Assembly (NCBI GenBank): GCA_038148435.1
Contig: JAYQVM010000048.1
Coordinates: 1-12,137, forward strand
From: UBA5109 sp038148435
GTDB taxonomy: Bacteria > Pseudomonadota > Gammaproteobacteria > Pseudomonadales > Pseudohongiellaceae
Direction: 5' to 3'
DNA length: 12,137 nt
Positions 6,073-12,137 of the stretch are shown here, piece by piece. Under the pieces are notes generated by a model. The model was not told the DNA's origin and did not search any database. It saw only the letters and a program-made list of their open reading frames with translations. Made by a program: the position numbers and the translations under genes. Position 1 is the stretch's first letter, and every line of letters begins with the position of its first letter.

Positions 6073-7020
6073 CTAGAAATCCCCAATAATCGAAGGGTAA
6101 TTTTTTTTTGTCTGCTCGGGAATTTGTCGCAGGTTTGCCATCTTGTGCATATCCCAGTGTGCAATTGCCCAGTCCAGCAGGTCTTTCATGGAGGATTTGA
6201 GCAGTGATTTTGGAGGTCTTTGCTGTAAATAGCACAGGGCCGAGTAGATAGTGTGGACAGGCTGCTGGAGATCCAGCGGCCTGGCATGGTGTTGTTTGCT
6301 GAGCTTTTGCCCATCATTATTAACAATGACCGGGATATGTGCATAAGTGGATTCCGGCAGCTTAAGCGCATGTTGCAGGTAAATCTGCCGGGCTGTGGAA
6401 TCGAGCAGGTCAATGCCTCTCACAACATGGCTAATTCCCTGAAAAGCATCATCGACTACTACGGCCAATTGGTAGGCAAAGAAGCCATCTTTGCGTTTAA
6501 CTATAAAATCACCTAGTTCTGTTGCGAGCTCCTGTGCTTGGTCACCTTGCAGGGCGTCTGTATACCTTATGCATCGCGTGTCGACTCGGCAACGAATGGC
6601 ATAAGGCTGTCGATCAGCAGCCAGTGCTTCCATTGAGAGTTGTCGGCAAGTGCCGGTGTAAATGCCGTCTTGTTCCTGAATGTCCTGTCGGGTACAAATA
6701 CAGGGAAATATCAGGTCCTGCTTTTGCAGCTGGTTTAAGGCAGATTGATAGGCTTCGAGTCGTTGGCTCTGAAACAGGATAGGACCATCCCAGTGCAATT
6801 CCAGCTTGTCCAGTGCGGCAATGATCAGCTCACAGGCTTCAGGACTTTCACGCGGCGGGTCGAGGTCTTCAATACGTAGTAACCAGCGTCCCTGGTGGGC
6901 CCGGGCGTCAAGATAGCTAGCCAGTGCAGCGATGAGTGAGCCAGCATGAAGGGGGCCGCTGGGAGAGGGTGCAAAGCGTCCCGTATAGGGTGTCTCCGCT
7001 TGCTGGACCGTCCTTGAGAT
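6073..7020 (-). CDS. gluQ: Glutamyl-Q tRNA(Asp) synthetase GluQ, with apparent ATC start
   Basis: Activates glutamate and attaches it to the queuosine base at position 34 of tRNA(Asp); a truncated GluRS-like enzyme lacking the anticodon-binding domain. With 315 residues it has TGRFAPSPSGPLHAGSL (13-29, HIGH-equivalent His25), LLRIEDLDPPRE, the zinc ligands Cys107, Cys109, Tyr121 and Cys125, VVVDDAFQGISHVVRG and KLSKQ (239-243, KMSKS-equivalent). The conserved N-terminus extends well upstream of the first standard start codon (a TTG at 6798), yet between it and the upstream in-frame stop there is no ATG, GTG, TTG or CTG. An ATC at 7018-7020 has GGGAG 7 bases ahead and gives an N-terminus of normal length. 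It begins 2 bases after the dksA stop, so the two are cotranscribed, as in Pseudomonas. Confidence 0.92.
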   Translation of the reverse strand: MSRTVQQAETPYTGRFAPSPSGPLHAGSLIAALASYLDARAHQGRWLLRIEDLDPPRESPEACELIIAALDKLELHWDGPILFQSQRLEAYQSALNQLQKQDLIFPCICTRQDIQEQDGIYTGTCRQLSMEALAADRQPYAIRCRVDTRCIRYTDALQGDQAQELATELGDFIVKRKDGFFAYQLAVVVDDAFQGISHVVRGIDLLDSTARQIYLQHALKLPESTYAHIPVIVNNDGQKLSKQHHARPLDLQQPVHTIYSALCYLQQRPPKSLLKSSMKDLLDWAIAHWDMHKMANLRQIPEQTKKNYPSIIGDF

Positions 7021-7022
7021 GG

Positions 7023-7802
7023 TTAGGCTCCCAGTTGTTTTTCCTTGATTTCATCCAGCGTTTTACAGTCAATACATTTATTGGCTGTTGGTCGGGCTTC
7101 GAGACGGCGGATGCCGATTTCTATGCCACAGGAGTCACAGTAGCCATAATCATCTTTGGCTATCAGCTCAATGGTTGAATCAATTTTTTTGATCAGCCGG
7201 CGCTCTCTGTCACGTGTACGTAATTCAATGCTGAATTCTTCTTCCAGCGTTGCCCGATCGGCAGGATCAGGCGGATTGGAAGCTTCATCCTGCATGTGGT
7301 GAACCGTACGGTCCACTTCTTCCATTAATTGGTTGCGCCAGTTTTTAAGAATATTTTTAAAATGTTCGCGCTGGGCTTCGTTCATATAGTCTTCGCCGCG
7401 CTTGATTTTATAGGGAGTAAAGTCACTGACCTGAAGGTGGGCATCAGGTCTGCTTATTGTCGGTTTTTTTGTGGCCGGTCGCTTGGCGGCGGCTTTTTTT
7501 TGGGCTGGTGCTTTCTTTTTGGGCGCTGCTTTCTTAACGGCCTTTTTTTTCGATGCCGGCTTGTTTTTGGCAGATGCAGCTTTTTTTACAGCCTTTTTTT
7601 TCGGCTCGGCTTTTCTGGCAACTACTTTTTTCTTGGCAGCCGCTTTTTTTGCTGGAGCTTTTTTCTTGGGAGCCGCTTTTTTCGCGGGAGCCTTTTTAGC
7701 CTTGGCTTTGGCTGGGGCCTTTTTCACCGGGGCTTTCTTGGCTTTAACTTTTGCTTTGACTGTTTTCTTTTTTGCAGCTGCAGGTTTTTTCTTTGTCGCC
7801 AT
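7023..7802 (-). CDS. dksA: RNA polymerase-binding regulator DksA with long Lys/Ala-rich N-terminal tail
   Basis: DksA binds the RNA polymerase secondary channel and, with ppGpp, adjusts transcription to nutrient state. Residues about 118-259 align along the whole of E. coli DksA (151 residues): PYKIKRGEDYMNEAQREHF, the coiled-coil tip Asp179-x-x-Asp182-x-Ala184 (DPADRA), RDRERRLIKKI and the zinc finger Cys222, Cys225, Cys243, Cys246 followed by KTLDEIKEKQ. The first 115 or so residues are an extra low-complexity tail of Lys, Ala and Pro (about 48 Lys) resembling histone H1-type tails such as AlgP; it should be disordered and nucleic-acid binding. The start at 7802 is preceded by AGAGAGAAAG. 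The coding strand of the tail holds several A7-A8 runs. Downstream gluQ follows after 2 bases. The core function is secure; the role of the tail is unknown. Confidence 0.95.
   Translation of the reverse strand: MATKKKPAAAKKKTVKAKVKAKKAPVKKAPAKAKAKKAPAKKAAPKKKAPAKKAAAKKKVVARKAEPKKKAVKKAASAKNKPASKKKAVKKAAPKKKAPAQKKAAAKRPATKKPTISRPDAHLQVSDFTPYKIKRGEDYMNEAQREHFKNILKNWRNQLMEEVDRTVHHMQDEASNPPDPADRATLEEEFSIELRTRDRERRLIKKIDSTIELIAKDDYGYCDSCGIEIGIRRLEARPTANKCIDCKTLDEIKEKQLGA
7458..7802 (-). repeat. Low-complexity coding region: Lys/Ala/Pro repeats of the DksA tail
   Basis: Imperfect repeats of the types KKKAPAKKA, KKAAPKKKAP and KKAVKKAA fill residues 1-115. At DNA level the plus strand shows repeated TTTTTTT-GC(T/C) blocks, with T8 at 7494-7501, 7543-7550 and 7594-7601, and T7 runs elsewhere. 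Such tracts are prone to replication and transcription slippage. The repeats are too diverged to give one clean repeat unit. Confidence 0.8.
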
Positions 7803-7951
7803 TTACTTTCTCTCTACTGACTCAGTGCTCATTTGAGAGTGATTATTCCCAACTCACTTTTAGTACAGTTATTTAGCCTGCCTATCCTTTGTGGAAAGCG
7901 TGCCTTTGCTCGAAACGAATGCATTCTACTGATTTATTGAGTATCGGGAAA

Positions 7952-8308
7952 CTATTTCTCGTTAATTTTATCCAGACCTGAGGACTGCTTATCCAGGTAT
8001 AAAGTACCATCAATAATTTCATACTTGAGTACTTGCAGGTATTGTCCCAGGCAGGGCCCTCGCAGGCATTCTCCATTCTCAATGGCAAACAGCGCACCGT
8101 GTGTCGAGCATTGAATCAGATCGCCTGAAGGGTTAAGAAAACGCCCCGGCTCCCAGTTGAGGGGAACATTGAGATGAGGGCAGCGGTTCAGGTAGACGTA
8201 GAACTGGTCATCATTTCTGAGCGCAAAGACATCATCAACGCCATTTAGACTAAAAGAGCGGGCCTGTCCTTCTGTCAGGCTGGAGACCTTGCATAGCTTG
8301 CTTAACAT
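7952..8308 (-). CDS. Small Rieske [2Fe-2S] protein
   Basis: A 118-residue stand-alone Rieske domain, probably an electron carrier. The cluster ligands are visible: Cys43-x-His45 (RCPHLNVPL) and Cys67-x-x-His70 (QCSTHGALF), followed by GECLRGPC (79-86) and a final beta strand. There is no signal peptide or membrane segment, so it should be cytosolic; it is a short ferredoxin-type protein, not the bc1 subunit or a full oxygenase. Its ATG overlaps the stop of the upstream PLP-enzyme gene as TGATG, so the two are translationally coupled and may act together. The partner oxidoreductase is not in the window. The 21 residues between the two ligand pairs are a little more than the usual 15-17. Confidence 0.88.
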   Translation of the reverse strand: MLSKLCKVSSLTEGQARSFSLNGVDDVFALRNDDQFYVYLNRCPHLNVPLNWEPGRFLNPSGDLIQCSTHGALFAIENGECLRGPCLGQYLQVLKYEIIDGTLYLDKQSSGLDKINEK

Positions 8309-9540
8309 CAGATAGACAGGGCTTGCTCAAAATCCGCCAGCAGATCCTGTTGATCTTCAATGCCGACTGAAAATCTGACCATAGAATCGGCTACACCCAT
8401 GGAGGCTCGGCGTTCTGCTCCCATTTCATAATAGATGGTATGGGCAACAGGGATTGCCAGCGTTCGGTTATCGCCAAGATTACTGGAACTTACCACCAGC
8501 TCCAGGCGATTAAGAAAATCAAAGCAGTCGATACTGTCGTCCAGTTCAATACTGAAGATAGCTCCAAAATGCTGAAATAATTCAGCGGCTCGCTGATGTT
8601 GCGGGTGATTCTGCAGGCCGGGGTAAAAAACTTTTTTCACTTTTGGATGTTGCTCACAATAGCTTGCCAGGGTCAGAGCATTGTCGCAGGCTTTGTGAAT
8701 ACGCAGACTGAGGGTATCTGAACCTACTGATAAATGATGTGCAGCTTCCGGGGCCAGTGCGGCGCCAAAATCTCTCAAGCCTTTTTTACGAATCTGGGTG
8801 ATTCCCCACTGGACGGATTCCTTAAGTTTGTAGTTGTCATAAATATTGCCAAAACTACTCCAGTCAAACAAACCGGTATCAGTGACGCTACCTCCCAGGG
8901 CGTTACCATGTCCTCCGATATACTTAGTCAGAGAGTTGATGATCAGGCTGGCTTTGACACTTGCCGGTTGAAAAAGACAGGGAGATGTCATCGTATTATC
9001 AACAAAATAAATGAGTCCGCGTCGTTCACACAGGTCCCCGATAGCGACGAGGTCGGCGACCTGGGTAACTGGATTGGCTATGGTCTCAACAAAAACCAGG
9101 CGTGTATTGTCCTGAATAGCATTTTCAACCTGAGTGGCATCGGTGGCATCAACAAAGCTGACTTCGATGCCTAAAGTTGCCAGCGTGTTGAACAGGCTGT
9201 TGGTATTACCAAACAAAAAGGCACTGGAGACGATATGGTCCCCGGCTCGGAGTAATGCCAGCAGGGTAGAGCCAATCGCTGCCATTCCAGTTGCAAATAT
9301 GACGCTGGCCTGGCCATTTTCCATCAAGCTGATTTTCTGGGCGAGCGCTTCAACCGTGGGATTGCTCTGCCTTCCATAGGCATAGCCGCTCCGTTTGTTT
9401 TGAAATACATCTGCCAGTTCCCGTGCATCTTCATAGCCATAGGCAACCGAAGGGTGAATGGCTTTATGCAATACCCCGTGTTCTGGTTTGCCCGCGCGGT
9501 CCGCGTGCAAAATGGTGCTGGAAAAGCCTTTTTTCTTCAT
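8308..9540 (-). CDS. Cystathionine gamma-synthase family PLP-dependent enzyme
   Basis: PLP enzyme of the Cys/Met metabolism family, 410 residues, which handles sulfur amino acids or activated homoserine in the cytosol. It shows YAYGRQSNPTVEAL (Tyr53-Arg57 phosphate-binding region), FATGMAAIGS (82-91), FVETIANP, the cofactor-binding Asp181 in FVDNTMTSP, the Schiff-base Lys206 in NSLTKYIGGHGNALGG and SSNLGDNRTLAIPVAHT near the end. The exact reaction (cystathionine synthase, O-acyl-homoserine sulfhydrylase or gamma-lyase) cannot be fixed by reading. The sequence is not especially like Pseudomonas MetZ, so I give no symbol. The ATG has GAGGA 9 bases upstream. It heads a two-gene operon with the Rieske gene. 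No clear promoter or methionine-type riboswitch is visible in the 117 bases between the upstream terminator and its start. Confidence 0.88.
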   Translation of the reverse strand: MKKKGFSSTILHADRAGKPEHGVLHKAIHPSVAYGYEDARELADVFQNKRSGYAYGRQSNPTVEALAQKISLMENGQASVIFATGMAAIGSTLLALLRAGDHIVSSAFLFGNTNSLFNTLATLGIEVSFVDATDATQVENAIQDNTRLVFVETIANPVTQVADLVAIGDLCERRGLIYFVDNTMTSPCLFQPASVKASLIINSLTKYIGGHGNALGGSVTDTGLFDWSSFGNIYDNYKLKESVQWGITQIRKKGLRDFGAALAPEAAHHLSVGSDTLSLRIHKACDNALTLASYCEQHPKVKKVFYPGLQNHPQHQRAAELFQHFGAIFSIELDDSIDCFDFLNRLELVVSSSNLGDNRTLAIPVAHTIYYEMGAERRASMGVADSMVRFSVGIEDQQDLLADFEQALSI

Positions 9541-9657
9541 GGCTTATTATCCTCGCCAATTGGAGGGCGGATGATACTCCTATTTCCGGTGGTATTGAAG
9601 GCAGAAGCGGCGGGACAGCTTGGATACAACCCAATATTGATGAAGAGCCACAGGCAT

Positions 9658-9692
9658 AAAAAAAGGGGCTGCAGTTTACAACAGCCCCTTTT
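9658..9692 (-). terminator. Intrinsic terminator after the molybdenum-enzyme gene
   Basis: An 11-bp stem (9661-9671 with 9682-9692, AAAAGGGGCTG arm) and a 10-base loop is followed on the minus strand by a U-tract of seven T. It lies 32 bases past the stop of the sulfite oxidase-family gene and separates it from the PLP-enzyme operon. Confidence 0.85.
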
Positions 9693-9724
9693 ATTTATGA
9701 CGTTTCGGCTAAAAACGGCAAGTA

Positions 9725-10897
9725 TCAGGTAATAGTGAGCGTTCGGGTGAATTGCCCGTAATTTTCCCAGCGAGAAATTTTTTCCGGCAAGTCCTCAGGC
9801 CTCGCCTGAACCTGACCATTCACATCTGTAACACGGGATACAATTTCATGATCTCCCGGACTGGCATTTTCCCAGACAAAGTTGAATAACTTCCAAGAAT
9901 AACGGGTAGAGCCCGACAAAATTTGCGCTTCTTGCCATGGGCCATTATCAATTTTGACCTCCACGCTCCGAATTGCGGTGCCATCATTCAGCACAAAACC
10001 AGTAATGTTGTGGCGGTTACCCTGGCGGGTCACGCGTGTGATAGCCGATTTGAGCTGGATGCGAGTTACCAGTCGTTCTTCCCAGCGCATCTGGCCACCA
10101 ATATCCCGGCGGCTTAGGGTGACATAGTCACGCGCCATGTATTTACCGGCAAAGCGACGGTCCTGAACATGAATCTGTTCGAGCCATTTGACATTGGCCA
10201 CACCGTACCAGCCTGGCTTGAGCAATCTGACCGGAAAGCCGTGATAAACCGGCAGTGCTTCACCATTCATCTCATAGGCAATCATGACATCATCATGCAT
10301 GGCCTCGTTGTAGTGCAACGCCCTGGCAAAGCTTTGTTCAACTTGTGTTTCACGGATGGTTTCCATGCCCAGGTCTGCACCATAGAAAACAATTTCAGTA
10401 CCGCCATTCTGTACACCTGCATCTCTGAGCACATCACGAAGCCGACAACCTCCCCATAGAGCATTGCCAATGAGGCCATGATAGATGCCCTGATTGTTGC
10501 CGCCGCATTCAAAGGCTGCTGCAATTTCAACTTTAGGATATCGTCGCAGATCAGCCATACTCAGGGTGATTGGGTTATCAACCATGCCAGTTATACGGAT
10601 GCGATGGTTATTGGCATTCAGTTGTGGCTGGCCATAATGCTGGACGACATAAAACTGGTCTTCATTGCGGGAGTAAAAATCTTCAATATTCTGGGTGTTC
10701 TGGAAGAATACACCGCCACCAACCTTTGGCGGTCCAGTAAAATCCGGTGGCATATCGGTAAAGGGAACCATCTCTTCACCCTGGGCGAGTGCGCTTTGAG
10801 ATAGGAATGGCACTGAACCAGTCATGGCAAAACCGCCCATCAGCATGCCACCCTTGAGTAAATTTCTTCTGTTCTTATCTTTCTCTTGTTCTGACAT
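9725..10897 (-). CDS. Sulfite oxidase-family molybdopterin enzyme, Tat-exported
   Basis: Mononuclear molybdenum oxidoreductase of the sulfite oxidase/SoxC/SorA type, 390 residues, periplasmic. A twin-arginine signal (NRRNLLKGG, residues 9-17), a hydrophobic stretch and an Ala36-Leu-Ala38 cleavage site precede the mature protein. The molybdenum-ligand Cys131 lies in FECGGNNQG, followed by GFPVRLLKPGWYGVANVKWL (220-239), the family's cofactor-binding signature. The C-terminal third (about 275-390) is the Ig-like Mo-co dimerisation domain. The frame continues to an ATG at 10921, but I chose 10897: GGAGGGG lies just ahead of it, the signal peptide is then of normal form, and the 10921 ATG would fall upstream of the predicted transcription start. 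It stands alone between a promoter and a terminator. No cytochrome c partner gene follows, so its electron acceptor and true substrate are unknown. Confidence 0.92.
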   Translation of the reverse strand: MSEQEKDKNRRNLLKGGMLMGGFAMTGSVPFLSQSALAQGEEMVPFTDMPPDFTGPPKVGGGVFFQNTQNIEDFYSRNEDQFYVVQHYGQPQLNANNHRIRITGMVDNPITLSMADLRRYPKVEIAAAFECGGNNQGIYHGLIGNALWGGCRLRDVLRDAGVQNGGTEIVFYGADLGMETIRETQVEQSFARALHYNEAMHDDVMIAYEMNGEALPVYHGFPVRLLKPGWYGVANVKWLEQIHVQDRRFAGKYMARDYVTLSRRDIGGQMRWEERLVTRIQLKSAITRVTRQGNRHNITGFVLNDGTAIRSVEVKIDNGPWQEAQILSGSTRYSWKLFNFVWENASPGDHEIVSRVTDVNGQVQARPEDLPEKISRWENYGQFTRTLTIT

Positions 10898-10923
10898 ATG
10901 CCCCTCCACTGATTTGAACATTG

Positions 10924-10952
10924 ATTATTTCGCCGGGCTATGAAGCTGTCAA
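10924..10952 (-). promoter_or_regulatory. Near-consensus sigma70 promoter of the molybdenum-enzyme gene
   Basis: On the minus strand a perfect TTGACA (10947-10952), a 17-base spacer and AATAAT (10924-10929, 5 of 6) lie between the stop of the upstream gene and the molybdenum-enzyme start. Transcription should begin near 10917, leaving a leader of about 20 bases that contains the GGAGG ribosome site. Confidence 0.72.
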
Positions 10953-10962
10953 GGTAAGCGCT

Positions 10963-12137
10963 TCAGGGTAGCCTGTTTGCCTGGAATACCGGGAGAGCAT
11001 CAATTTTTTGCTCGATCTCTCTAATGCGCAATTCATAGGCTTCCGAATTGCGGCTACCGTAGCGGCGAATAAACTCTACTTCACTGATGCCATCCGGCCC
11101 ACCCACGAGTGGCATAAAGGCATCTTCGCGTTGCACTTTAGCGAAAAAGCGCTGCAGATTTTCGGCAGCAGACTCACTGGTATTACTTAAAATGCCCAAT
11201 CGGGTACCCACCCGATTGGCGCTCATGTCACTGAAACTAAAACCTGAACTTGTCCGGCTGTCCTGCACCTCTTTATAAAAGGCCAGGATATCTGCCAGGT
11301 CATTATCGGCATAAGCAGCAATGGCTGCTGAGGCAATCAAATGTCTGGGAAGATCATCACGCGACTCCAGGGTGATTCTGAGCTGCCGCGGCTGGCTCAA
11401 TTCGGCAGACAGCGGCCCCAGCAGATCTGCCAGGTTCAGTTCGGTGAGCACATAAGCACACAGAACTGTGAAAATTGCGCGATTTTCTTCCTTTGGCCTG
11501 CCTGGCATGGCCAGCGCATGAGAAAACAGTGGAACCAGGACCTCCATCAGACTGGCTGAGCGGCGGTTCTCGGGTAGGCCAGCCAGGATTTCCTGCAGTC
11601 TTCGCTGATAGCTGAGCAGTTGTTCTGCCGTCAGCGGATCGATTAATAATTGCCGGGCCAGGCTTTGAAGACTGAGCAGGCTTTCGGATTCCCAGTTCAG
11701 GTTAAATTCGATACGCTGATCAGCGATCCTGATGCTGTTTATGGATGCCAGGATAACCGAGGCAAGTCGGAAATTGGGGTCTGTGCTGACGAAATCCTTG
11801 ACGGCATCAAGCAGGGGCTGAAAGATGAAAGCCGGAATTTCATGGTCAGAGAGTTGCAGCCCTGCGAGAATAAAGTGGTTATCCTCGGCAATAAAACGGG
11901 CTGAGAAATTCAGGTAACTCCTTGATATTATTAGATTTATAGCTACTGTCCCTTCAAGGCTCAACAACTCAGGCTGATAGGTCAAGTTGGCTCCTAGGCC
12001 CTCAAGCCATTGGTTGTCAGCGTTTAGCCCCTGCCTGATGAGATAAGTCAGCAGCGCATTACTTTCCTGTTCATTAAGCTCAATTAGCAAGGTCTCGCTG
12101 CCTCCCAGCAAACCGGGACCGTTATTCAGCACAATTC
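10963..12137 (-). CDS. Protein of unknown function, 3' part (cut by window edge)
   Basis: The open frame runs off the window end. A GTG at 12130-12132 is the first start-like codon seen, but the frame is still open through the preceding ATT, so the true start probably lies outside. At least 391 codons are visible. I recognise no catalytic motif or known domain. The visible part is mostly soluble and alpha/beta-looking with Leu-rich segments (for example about 100 residues around TAEQLLSYQRRLQEILAGL and LCAYVLTELNLADLLGPL). It has a distinctive Ser/Asn stretch, SSGFSFSDMSANRVGTRLG, and ends in a charged segment (ELRIREIEQKIDALPVF). Codon use looks like that of its neighbours, so it appears to be an ordinary chromosomal gene. 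It ends 65 bases before the molybdenum-enzyme start, with no terminator seen. Confidence 0.82.
   Translation of the reverse strand, partial: IVLNNGPGLLGGSETLLIELNEQESNALLTYLIRQGLNADNQWLEGLGANLTYQPELLSLEGTVAINLIISRSYLNFSARFIAEDNHFILAGLQLSDHEIPAFIFQPLLDAVKDFVSTDPNFRLASVILASINSIRIADQRIEFNLNWESESLLSLQSLARQLLIDPLTAEQLLSYQRRLQEILAGLPENRRSASLMEVLVPLFSHALAMPGRPKEENRAIFTVLCAYVLTELNLADLLGPLSAELSQPRQLRITLESRDDLPRHLIASAAIAAYADNDLADILAFYKEVQDSRTSSGFSFSDMSANRVGTRLGILSNTSESAAENLQRFFAKVQREDAFMPLVGGPDGISEVEFIRRYGSRNSEAYELRIREIEQKIDALPVFQANRLP

Noticed and set aside
7816..7826. Palindrome ACTGACTCAGT just upstream of dksA
   Set aside because: Eleven bases with a one-base centre in a short leader; too small to call an operator without comparative support.
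7329..7836. Long plus-strand open frames opposite dksA, rich in Phe, Leu and Gly, looking like a membrane protein
   Set aside because: They are the antisense of the Lys/Ala codon repeats (AAA/GCN read backwards), have no ribosome site, and lie opposite an unmistakable dksA.
9541..9657. Possible methionine/SAM riboswitch upstream of the PLP-enzyme gene
   Set aside because: I looked for paired conserved stems and a leader terminator and saw neither.
10898..10921. Upstream ATG of the molybdenum-enzyme gene
   Set aside because: It would lie before the predicted transcription start, lacks a ribosome site and would put eight extra residues before the Tat signal.
1..12137. Mobile elements, CRISPR arrays, tRNA or rRNA genes
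   Set aside because: No transposase or integrase motifs, no terminal inverted repeats, no regularly spaced repeats and no tRNA-like cloverleaf were seen; gene content is housekeeping and syntenic.

Overview
The window is chromosomal, moderate in GC, and every supported gene lies on the minus strand, so it is described here in the direction of transcription (high to low coordinates). The order dksA - gluQ - cbrB - (crcZ-type region) - pcnB - panB - panC - panD closely matches the classical dksA-gluQ-cbrA-cbrB-crcZ-pcnB-folK-panB-panC-panD block of Pseudomonas. The organism is therefore most likely a gammaproteobacterium of the Pseudomonadales/Cellvibrionales type. Two genes of that classical block, cbrA and folK, are missing from their usual slots.

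Layout. 12137-10963: 3' part of a protein of unknown function. 10952-9658: a transcription unit with its own sigma70-type promoter and terminator, encoding a Tat-exported molybdenum enzyme of the sulfite oxidase family. 9540-7952: a two-gene operon (TGATG overlap) of a cystathionine gamma-synthase-family PLP enzyme and a small Rieske protein. 7802-6073: dksA with a huge Lys/Ala-rich N-terminal tail, followed 2 bases later by gluQ, which has no ATG/GTG/TTG start and appears to begin at ATC. 5839-4439: a CbrB-type sigma54 activator whose receiver domain has lost its phosphoacceptor Asp. 4438-3916: a long non-coding gap holding GTAA repeats, a near-perfect sigma54 promoter, two (ARN)5 Hfq-type tracts and a strong terminator, read here as a CrcZ-like small RNA. 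3915-1: pcnB, deoxynucleoside kinase, panB, panC as a tightly packed operon, then panD (cut by the window edge) behind its own putative promoter.

How the parts work together. DksA and GluQ act on the transcription and translation machinery. CbrB with sigma54 should drive the small RNA, which in pseudomonads sequesters Hfq/Crc and so relieves carbon catabolite repression. PcnB adds poly(A) to RNAs. PanB, PanC and PanD together make pantothenate from ketoisovalerate and aspartate. The most noteworthy signal is a CbrB/CrcZ-type regulatory module that seems to have been rewired: the sensor kinase is gone from its normal place and the activator's receiver looks unable to accept phosphate, while the AAA+ domain, GAFTGA loop, DNA-binding domain and target promoter all look intact. 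The strand and gene calls are secure; the small RNA, promoters and non-standard starts are inferences from sequence and synteny.
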